A stretch of DNA of 64,000 bases from NCBI GenBank assembly GCA_036419695.1, contig CP143946.1, positions 2,846,001 through 2,910,000 of the forward strand, read 5' to 3'. Positions 57,583-64,000 of the stretch are shown piece by piece. Below the pieces are notes generated by a model. It ran no database searches and had not been told where the DNA came from. It worked only from the letters and a program-made list of their open reading frames with translations. A program made the position numbers and the translations under genes. Each line of letters opens with the position of its first letter. Position 1 is the stretch's first letter. This stretch comes from [Clostridium] symbiosum. Lineage in GTDB: Bacteria > Bacillota > Clostridia > Lachnospirales > Lachnospiraceae.

Positions 57583-57621
57583 ATGATTCATCAGAAAAAC
57601 TCAAAAAAGCAGGAAAAAATC

Positions 57622-58965
57622 ATGAAAATCGTTGGACTCATCACAGAATATAACCCATTTCACAATGGCCATCTTTACCATATCAGGAAATCAAAAGAAC
57701 TGACCGGCGCCGATTACTGTATCGCGCTGATGAGTGGCAGCTATGTACAGCGGGGAGCTCCGGCCATCTATGACAAGTATGTCCGCGCCTCCATGGCCCT
57801 GTCGTCGGGCGCCGATCTGGTGCTTGAGATGCCGGTGGCTTTTTCCACCGCCTCCGCCAGGGAATTTGCCACCTACGGCGTCGCCCTGTTTACGGCGCTC
57901 GGAGCCGTGGACTCCATCTGCTTCGGCAGCGAGTGCGGCGATATCGCTCCCCTCTCAAGAATTGCCGGCCTGCTGGCAGATGAACCGGAGGAATTCAGAC
58001 GGACGCTGAAGGAGTGCCTGAAGCAGGGAATGACCTATCCCGAAGCGAGGCATCAGGCGCTTCTCTCCTCCCTGTCTCCGGACGATCAGGCCGTTTTGGC
58101 CTCCCCGAACAATATCCTCGGGATTGAATACATCAGAGCCGGGATGGCCCTTGGAAGTCCGCTCCGGTTCCATACCATCCGGAGAGAGGGCCAGGCCTAT
58201 CACGATACTGCGGTTCGAAGCGGGATTGGAAATCCGGACCGTTGTCTGGCCTCCGCCTCGGCGATCCGGCGGATTGTCGCCTCCGGACAGAATCCGCCGG
58301 TCCCGTCCTCCTCACCAGGCTCACCGGTCCCACTGTACTTACCGGTCTCACCAGACTTGCCGTACTTACCTGGCTCACCGGAAACCGTGACAACAGATGC
58401 GCTCTCTTCCATGGTTCCCGCCTGCGTCTATCGGATGATAACCCGGGAACAGCCCGTTTTCAGTGATGATTTTTCTTCTATATTAAACTACCGGATCCTG
58501 AAGGGAGACTGGACCGGTATCGCCGATTTGACGCCGGAACTGGACGCGCGCATCAGGAAAGGCGCGCTTTCCCCCGTATCTTTTGAGGAACGGATTCAGG
58601 AGCTGAAAACCAGGCAGTTAACTTACACCAGGGTCAGCCGGGCCCTCCTGCACCTTATCCTTAATCTGCATGAATCCGATGTCGGCCTCTACAAAGAAAA
58701 CGGATATGCCCCATACGCCAGGGTGCTGGGTTTCAGAAAGGACTCCCTTCCTCTCTTAAGCGCCCTTAAACGCTCCTCTTTTGTCCCTCTCATCACTAAG
58801 CTGGCCGATGCCGGTAAGCTGCTGGGCGGTACGGCCCTCTCCATGCTCAGGCAGGAAATTGAGGCGGCCCATATTTACCAGATGATCCGCGCATCTAAGG
58901 GTGGAACCTTTAGGAATGAATATACGCAGGGTGTTATTGTCTGCGGTACTGAATCAGCGGAATGA
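57622..58965 (+). CDS. tmcAL: tRNA(Met) cytidine acetate ligase TmcAL
   Basis: The 447-residue enzyme from the ATG at 57622 (AGGA box) makes N4-acetylcytidine at the wobble base of elongator tRNA-Met, using acetate and ATP. The nucleotidyltransferase motif VGLITEYNPFHNGHLYHI is intact, as are MSGSYVQRGAPAIYDKYVRA and ASPNNILGIEYI. Around residues 230-260 it has a Pro/Ser-rich insert with near-repeats of PVSP/SPG, not expected in the family. It stands next to the acetate-producing pta-ackA pair. Confidence 0.93.
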   Translation: MKIVGLITEYNPFHNGHLYHIRKSKELTGADYCIALMSGSYVQRGAPAIYDKYVRASMALSSGADLVLEMPVAFSTASAREFATYGVALFTALGAVDSICFGSECGDIAPLSRIAGLLADEPEEFRRTLKECLKQGMTYPEARHQALLSSLSPDDQAVLASPNNILGIEYIRAGMALGSPLRFHTIRREGQAYHDTAVRSGIGNPDRCLASASAIRRIVASGQNPPVPSSSPGSPVPLYLPVSPDLPYLPGSPETVTTDALSSMVPACVYRMITREQPVFSDDFSSILNYRILKGDWTGIADLTPELDARIRKGALSPVSFEERIQELKTRQLTYTRVSRALLHLILNLHESDVGLYKENGYAPYARVLGFRKDSLPLLSALKRSSFVPLITKLADAGKLLGGTALSMLRQEIEAAHIYQMIRASKGGTFRNEYTQGVIVCGTESAE

Positions 58966-59049
58966 CCAATGACTTTATAAAGCACCGGAGGCACTCCCGC
59001 TCACCGATGCTGGCGGACTCCGCTGCTCCCTCAAAAGTGATGACAAAAG

Positions 59050-59072
59050 AACGCGCCTCACAAAGGCGCGTT
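59050..59072. terminator. Terminator between convergent tmcAL and methyltransferase genes
   Basis: AACGCGCCT and AGGCGCGTT pair perfectly around five bases. The minus strand continues CTTTTGTC. It can serve the methyltransferase gene and perhaps tmcAL. Confidence 0.75.
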
Positions 59073-59129
59073 CCGTCGGTTTTCTATTTAATTGCCTGCT
59101 GGATCTTCAACTTACTGCAATCTGCCTCT

Positions 59130-60380
59130 TTACGGTTCTCTATTCCGAGCTTCATCCTCTTCTCCACCCTCTTCCTTTAACAGCCGGTAGAGAGTCGGTT
59201 CCACATGCAGTTCCTCCATCATCCTCTGCAGTTTCCCATCGTCTTTTTTCGGTTTTCCCTGTTTTACTGCGCGGATCATGATATTCTTCGGGGTGTGCTC
59301 CATATCGATAAATTCCAGTATCTGCGTCCTGTATCCGGCCTGTTCCAAAAGGCCCGCGCGGATTCCGTCGGTGAGGAGCGCCGACATTCTCTCCTTTATC
59401 AGCCCATATTCCAGAACCGGGGAAAGCAGTTCGTTGCCAATCTGCTTATTCAGCTCATGCTGGCAGCACGGTACGGAGAGAATCACCTCCGCTCCCCAGC
59501 GGACTGCTTTGGCCATCGCATAGTCCGTGGCCGTATCACAGGCGTGAAGCGTCACCACCATATCGACATGTGATACCCCCTCATAGCCCGCAATGTCGCC
59601 GTGGTAAAAATGAAGGCCGTCAAACCCGAACTTTTCACTGAGTCTGTTGCAGAGCGCAATCACGTCTTTCTTCAAATCCAGGCCCACCACCTGAATCGGA
59701 TATCCCTTCAGCTCCTTCAGATAATAATACATGGCAAAGGTCAGATAAGACTTGCCGCAGCCGAAGTCGATAATCGTATTGGTCCTGTTCTTATCGAGCC
59801 TCGGAAGAATATCCTCGATGAACTCCAGAAACCGGTTTATCTGGCGGAATTTATCGTATCTGGACTTTACCACCCTGCCCTCGGGCGTCATGACTCCCAG
59901 CTCCGCCAGAAACGGGACGGGCACTCCCTCCTGCAGGACGTAATTCTTCTTTCTGTTGTGGCCGGACAGACGCTCCGCCAGATCCTCCGGGATCACAGTT
60001 CCCGGAACTTCCGGGGCGCCGCTTTGGCCGGGAGCCATCTTCATCTTCTTTTTGACGGTGACCGTTCCCTTCTTTCCCACCAGAATATTCATCGTACCGA
60101 GACGTGAAACCGCCTCCGCATTCCGGTAAAGTTCTTTAAGCTGCTTCTGCAGGTAGGCCGCCGCCTCATCCCTGTCCATATTTTTCTGGAACGCCTGCTT
60201 TTCCGTAAATTCTTCCACCTGAAATTTGAGCGCCCCCTTGAGTATCAGGGGACGCACCGTCATTTTGATATAGTGTTCACGGCTGCGGGGATTGCTGAAA
60301 ATCATGCGTTCCAGCTCCCCGTTTAAGAAGCAGTCCAGTGCTTCTGCCAGTTCTTCTTTCTTATCCGTCATCTTTTCCAT
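59130..60380 (-). CDS. SAM-dependent methyltransferase (METTL25/RRNAD-like)
   Basis: The 416-residue protein from an ATG at 60380 has a C-terminal Rossmann methyltransferase: TIIDFGCGKSYLTFAMYYYL (motif I), VVGLDLKKDVIALCN, and VTLHACDTATDYAM. The sequence SVPCCQHELN is typical of the Methyltransf_32/RRNAD group. The N-terminal 150 residues are a separate helical domain. The target is probably RNA but is not known. It starts five bases after the PFL gene stop; a second ATG three codons later is equally possible. Confidence 0.85.
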   Translation of the reverse strand: MEKMTDKKEELAEALDCFLNGELERMIFSNPRSREHYIKMTVRPLILKGALKFQVEEFTEKQAFQKNMDRDEAAAYLQKQLKELYRNAEAVSRLGTMNILVGKKGTVTVKKKMKMAPGQSGAPEVPGTVIPEDLAERLSGHNRKKNYVLQEGVPVPFLAELGVMTPEGRVVKSRYDKFRQINRFLEFIEDILPRLDKNRTNTIIDFGCGKSYLTFAMYYYLKELKGYPIQVVGLDLKKDVIALCNRLSEKFGFDGLHFYHGDIAGYEGVSHVDMVVTLHACDTATDYAMAKAVRWGAEVILSVPCCQHELNKQIGNELLSPVLEYGLIKERMSALLTDGIRAGLLEQAGYRTQILEFIDMEHTPKNIMIRAVKQGKPKKDDGKLQRMMEELHVEPTLYRLLKEEGGEEDEARNREP

Positions 60381-60384
60381 CTTC

Positions 60385-61749
60385 TTAGTTTTTAAAACTG
60401 TGGACAGGCGCGGGAATCCGGCCCGTCCTGCTGATAAATGCATCACAGGAGAATTTATTGACCGGAATAATCGGGGCATATCCCAGGAGGCCGCCGAATT
60501 CGGCCGTGTCTCCCACGGTCTTTCCGATTACCGGAATCAGACGGACCGCCGTTGTCTTCTGGTTGATCATTCCGATTGCCGCCTCATCGGCGATAATTCC
60601 TGAAATGGTGGATGGCTTTGTATCTCCCGGAATCGCAATCATATCGAGTCCGACGGAGCATACGCATGTCATTGCCTCCAGTTTTTCAAGGGTGAGCGCT
60701 CCCTCCGAAACCGCGTCGATCATCCCCTGATCCTCGCTGACCGGAATAAATGCGCCGCTCAATCCGCCTACATAGGAGGAAGCCATGATGCCGCCCTTTT
60801 TCACCTGATCGTTGAGCATAGCCAGGGCCGCCGTGGTTCCGGGAGCTCCGGTGCGCTCCAGGCCGATCTCCTCCAGAATCTCGGCTACGCTGTCCCCGAT
60901 AGCCGGAGTCGGCGCCAGGGAAAGGTCGATGATGCCGAAGGGCACGCCGAGACGTCTGGAAGCTTCCTGTGCCACAAGCTGGCCGACACGCGTGATTTTA
61001 AACGCCGTCTTTTTAATTGTCTGGCAGAGAACTTCAAAATTCTCTCCCCGTACTTTTTCAAGGGCGGTTTTTACAACACCCGGGCCGCTGACGCCGACGT
61101 TGATAATCGCGTCCGCCTCTGTTACGCCGTGGAACGCTCCGGCCATGAACGGGTTGTCATCCGGCGCGTTGCAGAACACAACGAGCTTTGCGCAGCCCAA
61201 CGAGTCCTTATCCTTGGTCGCTTCTGCCGTAGCCACGATAATCTCACCCATCAGTCTTACCGCGTCCATATTGAGGCCCGTTTTGGTGGAACCGACATTG
61301 ATGGAGCTGCAGACACGTTCGGTGACTGCAAGAGCCTGCGGAATCGAGCGGATCAGCCGCTCCTCGGCAGGTGTCATGCCCTTGGATACAAGAGCCGAAT
61401 ATCCGCCGATAAAATTGACGCCGACCTCTTTGGCCGCCTTATCGAGCGTCTTTGCAATCTCCACAAAATCTTCGGAGGTTTTGCAGGCGGCTCCTCCCAC
61501 CAGGGCGATCGGGGTGATGGAAATCCTCTTGTTGACGATGGGAACGCCGAATTCCCTTCCGATGGCGTCTCCGGTTGAAACGAGATCCTTTGCATAAGTT
61601 GTGATCTTATTGTAAATCTTCTCATTCAGCTTTGCCAGATCACTGTCTACACAGTCCAGAAGGCTGATACCCATGGTGATGGTACGCACATCCAGCTTCT
61701 CGTGGGCAATCATGTTGTTGGTTTCTAATACTTCGAACATATTTATCAT
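60385..61749 (-). CDS. PFL-family protein (UPF0210/DUF711)
   Basis: This 454-residue protein has the family start EVLETNNMIAHEKLDVRTIT and glycine-rich core segments NVGVSGPGVVKTALEKVRG and GGLSGAFIPVSEDQGMIDA. The fold is related to glycyl radical enzymes, but the family's reaction is unknown. It is always next to an ACT protein, as here. Confidence 0.92.
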   Translation of the reverse strand: MINMFEVLETNNMIAHEKLDVRTITMGISLLDCVDSDLAKLNEKIYNKITTYAKDLVSTGDAIGREFGVPIVNKRISITPIALVGGAACKTSEDFVEIAKTLDKAAKEVGVNFIGGYSALVSKGMTPAEERLIRSIPQALAVTERVCSSINVGSTKTGLNMDAVRLMGEIIVATAEATKDKDSLGCAKLVVFCNAPDDNPFMAGAFHGVTEADAIINVGVSGPGVVKTALEKVRGENFEVLCQTIKKTAFKITRVGQLVAQEASRRLGVPFGIIDLSLAPTPAIGDSVAEILEEIGLERTGAPGTTAALAMLNDQVKKGGIMASSYVGGLSGAFIPVSEDQGMIDAVSEGALTLEKLEAMTCVCSVGLDMIAIPGDTKPSTISGIIADEAAIGMINQKTTAVRLIPVIGKTVGDTAEFGGLLGYAPIIPVNKFSCDAFISRTGRIPAPVHSFKN

Positions 61750-61783
61750 GTGTCTGTTTCCGTCCTTTCTCCGGCCTCTGTCA

Positions 61784-62056
61784 TCAGATGCGGTGCATAC
61801 TGGTAAAGATCTCTTCCCTCTGGCAGCGGATCGTAACGCCGATCTCCTCGCCTACCTTCTCCAGTTCCTTTGCCATGTCATCAAATGACTTCGGGGACTT
61901 GGAAATATCCACGATCATCATCATGTTAAAATATTCCTGCAGGATAGTCTGTGTGATGTCCAGAATGTTCATCCCGTTTTCTGCCAGATAATTACAGGTT
62001 TTGGCAACGATACCCACTCTGTCCTTTCCAACGATAGTGATAATAATTTTGCTCAT
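61784..62056 (-). CDS. ACT-domain protein (UPF0237)
   Basis: The 90-residue product from the ATG at 62056, behind a GAGGAGG box, starts MSKIIITIVGKDRVGIVAKT. It is a single ACT domain, probably sensing an amino acid. It precedes the PFL gene by 34 bases and presumably regulates that protein. The longer frame to 62128 is unlikely. Confidence 0.93.
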   Translation of the reverse strand: MSKIIITIVGKDRVGIVAKTCNYLAENGMNILDITQTILQEYFNMMMIVDISKSPKSFDDMAKELEKVGEEIGVTIRCQREEIFTSMHRI

Positions 62057-62096
62057 AGCGGTTCCTCCTCTTTTCTGTCTGTATGTGGTACTGAAT

Positions 62097-62894
62097 CTAT
62101 ATTGTAACAATGGGGGACATATCGTCACGCTTTGCTACCGTTATTGGGAAGTCGGATGCCGTATACGGCGAATCTCCCTGGCTGATTTCCAGACGCACCG
62201 TCTCGTATGCCAGTTCTTCATAGTTATTCTCCTTGCTCAGATGCCCAAGGAAAATATGTTTTAAATTGTCGTGAAGGATGCAGTTTAAAAGACGTCCTGC
62301 ATTCTCATTGGAAAGATGGCCGTAATCTCCCAGGATACGCCGTTTCAGGTAATATGGGTACGGTCCCGCTTCCAGCATCTTCACATCGTGGTTGGATTCT
62401 AAAAGTATCGCATCCAATCCCTGCAGGCGGTCGATTATGTACTGGGAATAATGCCCCATATCGGTTGCCACAGCCACCGATTTGCGGTTGTTCTGCACCC
62501 GGTAGGCCACGGGGTTCGAAGCATCGTGATCAATGCGGAACGGCTTTATCTCCAAATCCCCGATGCGAAAATCCACATCGTGGCAGATGGGATGGAAAAG
62601 CTCCCTTGGATAGTCACCCAGGCTTTTCACATTGCCGATTTCCTCCAGCGTCTCTTTTGTGCTGTAGATCGGCGTTCCGTACTTTCTTGCCAGAACTCCT
62701 AGTCCCTTTATATGGTCCGAGTGTTCGTGGGTAATCAGGATTCCGTCCAGGTCACTCCCAGACACCCCGATTTCGTTCAATCCTTTTTCAATTCTCCTGT
62801 TGCTGATTCCGGCGTCTATCAGAATATGGGTCTCATCGCTGCCCACATAAATACAGTTTCCACTGCTGCCGCTCGCTATACTTACCATCCGCAT
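62097..62894 (-). CDS. Metallo-beta-lactamase-fold hydrolase (YycJ/WalJ-like)
   Basis: This 265-residue protein has the two-metal site ILITHEHSDHIKGLGVLARK and later histidines in DHDASNPVAYRVQ and HIFLGHLSKENN. The pattern ASGSSGNCIYVGSDETHILI at the start is that of WalJ-type exonuclease-like proteins. Relatives act in DNA repair or cell-wall control. It lies five bases after coaE. Confidence 0.88.
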   Translation of the reverse strand: MRMVSIASGSSGNCIYVGSDETHILIDAGISNRRIEKGLNEIGVSGSDLDGILITHEHSDHIKGLGVLARKYGTPIYSTKETLEEIGNVKSLGDYPRELFHPICHDVDFRIGDLEIKPFRIDHDASNPVAYRVQNNRKSVAVATDMGHYSQYIIDRLQGLDAILLESNHDVKMLEAGPYPYYLKRRILGDYGHLSNENAGRLLNCILHDNLKHIFLGHLSKENNYEELAYETVRLEISQGDSPYTASDFPITVAKRDDMSPIVTI

Positions 62895-62899
62895 CTGTC

Positions 62900-63478
62900 T
62901 TATTCCTCTTTCAATAAGTTTTCTATCTGAATACGTACTTCTTCCACGGTTCCGTTGTTGTCAAGCTCATGATCCGCCTGGGCCCTGTATTCCTCCTCCG
63001 TTACCTGGTTTGCCATAATCTCCAGGCACTTTTCCTTTGAATAGCCCCGGCTTTCCATGAGTCTTTTGATCCGGTTCTCCCGATTTGTGAAAACATACCA
63101 GATCTCGTCAAACATGTGATTGTGCTCCTCATCAAAGAGAGCAGCTTCCACCACCACAATCTCCTTATCGGAGTGGGCGATGGCATGTTCGATTTCACTC
63201 CATGCCATCGGATGGATAATGGAATTCATCTTTTCGATGGATTCCCTGTCTTTAAATATCAGCTCAGCCATCTTCTGCCTGTCGATACTGCCGTCGGCAT
63301 TCAGAAACGAATTTCCAAAGGCGGCAAGCACCCGGTTGTATCCCTTTTTTCCCGGCTCCATAAGCTGGTGTGCCACCTTGTCCGCTATAATGACATCGGC
63401 TCCGAATTCCTCCTTAAGAATCCGGAGCACCTCACTCTTTCCAGAGCCTACACCTCCGGTGATGCTGATGACCTTCAT
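62900..63478 (-). CDS. coaE: Dephospho-CoA kinase
   Basis: The 192-residue enzyme from the ATG at 63478 (GGAGGAAG box) phosphorylates dephospho-CoA in the last step of CoA synthesis. The P-loop SITGGVGSGKSEVL and ADKVAHQLMEPG are clear, as is VVVEAALFDE. Its place just downstream of polA is common in Clostridia. Confidence 0.96.
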   Translation of the reverse strand: MKVISITGGVGSGKSEVLRILKEEFGADVIIADKVAHQLMEPGKKGYNRVLAAFGNSFLNADGSIDRQKMAELIFKDRESIEKMNSIIHPMAWSEIEHAIAHSDKEIVVVEAALFDEEHNHMFDEIWYVFTNRENRIKRLMESRGYSKEKCLEIMANQVTEEEYRAQADHELDNNGTVEEVRIQIENLLKEE

Positions 63479-63508
63479 ACTCTTCCTCCACATTCCATAT
63501 CTCTTACG

Positions 63509-64000
63509 CTATTTTGTCTCAAACCAGGAATGCCCCGTCTTCATGTCTATTTCAAGCTCCACCTTTAAGTGGGCCGCATTCTTCATCTCTTCTTCCAGGA
63601 TCTTCCGGACCGTTTCCAGCTCCTGCGTCCATGTCTCGATCAGAAGTTCATCGTGTACCTGAAGCACCAGTCTGGAACGCAGATTTTCTTTTCTCAGCCT
63701 GCCGTCCACCCGGATCATCGCAATCTTGATGATATCGGCCGCCGTGCCCTGGATCGGGGAATTCATCGCCACACGCTCACCGAAGGAACGCTGCATGAAG
63801 TTTGCCGATTTGAGTTCCGGAATGGGGCGTCTTCTGCCGAACATCGTCTCCACATATCCCTGCTCTTTTCCAAGCTCCACCAGATGGTCGAGGAATTTCT
63901 TCACATCCGGGTAAGTCTCAAAATACCGGCTGATATACTCAAGCGCTTCCTTCCTGGAAATGCTGAGATCCTCGCTTAAACCAAAAGCGCTGATTCCGTA
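63509..64000 (-). CDS. polA: DNA polymerase I, C-terminal part
   Basis: The frame enters from the right edge and ends at 63509, covering about 163 residues of the polymerase palm and fingers. Visible motifs are YGISAFGLSED (motif B end), RRRPIPELKSAN, GTAADIIKIAMIRVD and the motif C LVLQVHDELLIE. The rest of the gene is outside the window. Confidence 0.95.
   Translation of the reverse strand, partial: YGISAFGLSEDLSISRKEALEYISRYFETYPDVKKFLDHLVELGKEQGYVETMFGRRRPIPELKSANFMQRSFGERVAMNSPIQGTAADIIKIAMIRVDGRLRKENLRSRLVLQVHDELLIETWTQELETVRKILEEEMKNAAHLKVELEIDMKTGHSWFETK

Noticed and set aside
1..64000. CRISPR array
   Set aside because: No regularly spaced short repeats with unique spacers were seen. 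The only tandem repeats are in the tape measure gene.

Overview
The window looks like chromosomal DNA of a gut-type Lachnospiraceae/Clostridia bacterium. The evidence is a pta-ackA, DUF177-rpmF, plsX-acpP-rnc-smc-ftsY gene set, TmcAL, a PFL/ACT pair and coaE-polA, with Gram-positive ribosome-binding sites throughout. A roughly 34.4 kb siphovirus-type prophage sits inside it.

Layout. 1-8225 (all minus strand): the start of a ClC chloride channel, threonine dehydratase, ftsY, smc, rnc, acpP and plsX. About 8.4-42.9 kb: the prophage, with every gene on the minus strand, so it is transcribed from right to left. 42.9-54.0 kb: a signalling block with a GGDEF/EAL protein lacking its C-terminus, a hybrid histidine kinase translationally coupled to an orphan sugar-binding lipoprotein, a double-GntR regulator and a second hybrid kinase. 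54.1-64.0 kb: rpmF, DUF177, ackA, pta, tmcAL, a methyltransferase, a PFL-family protein, an ACT protein, a metallo-beta-lactamase-fold hydrolase, coaE and the 3' part of polA.

The prophage, in order of transcription, has: an HTH protein resembling the DNA-binding end of the phage's own transposase; small accessory proteins and a CAU tRNA; OB-fold and 2-deoxyribosyltransferase-like proteins; a HUH-type Rep; VRR-NUC; ParA/ParB; SSB; a sigma-region-4-like regulator; HNH and terminase; an HK97-type head; a siphovirus tail with a G/GT frameshift; a complete diversity-generating retroelement (target with VR, avd, TR, RT); holin and endolysin. A separate leftmost operon follows, with its own consensus promoter and operator, encoding two tiny membrane proteins, an XRE regulator, a HIRAN membrane protein and an IS30-family transposase. 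I see no tyrosine or serine integrase.

The most notable reading is a phage-plasmid-transposon hybrid. It carries Rep with a candidate antisense RNA (plus-strand promoter and terminator in the rep leader), ParAB with two identical 17-bp palindromes that could be centromere sites, and a DDE transposase in place of an integrase. The DGR shows 12 TR/VR differences, all at template adenines. Its RT, however, is interrupted by an in-frame amber codon just after the YMDD motif. I could not fix the prophage ends to the base.
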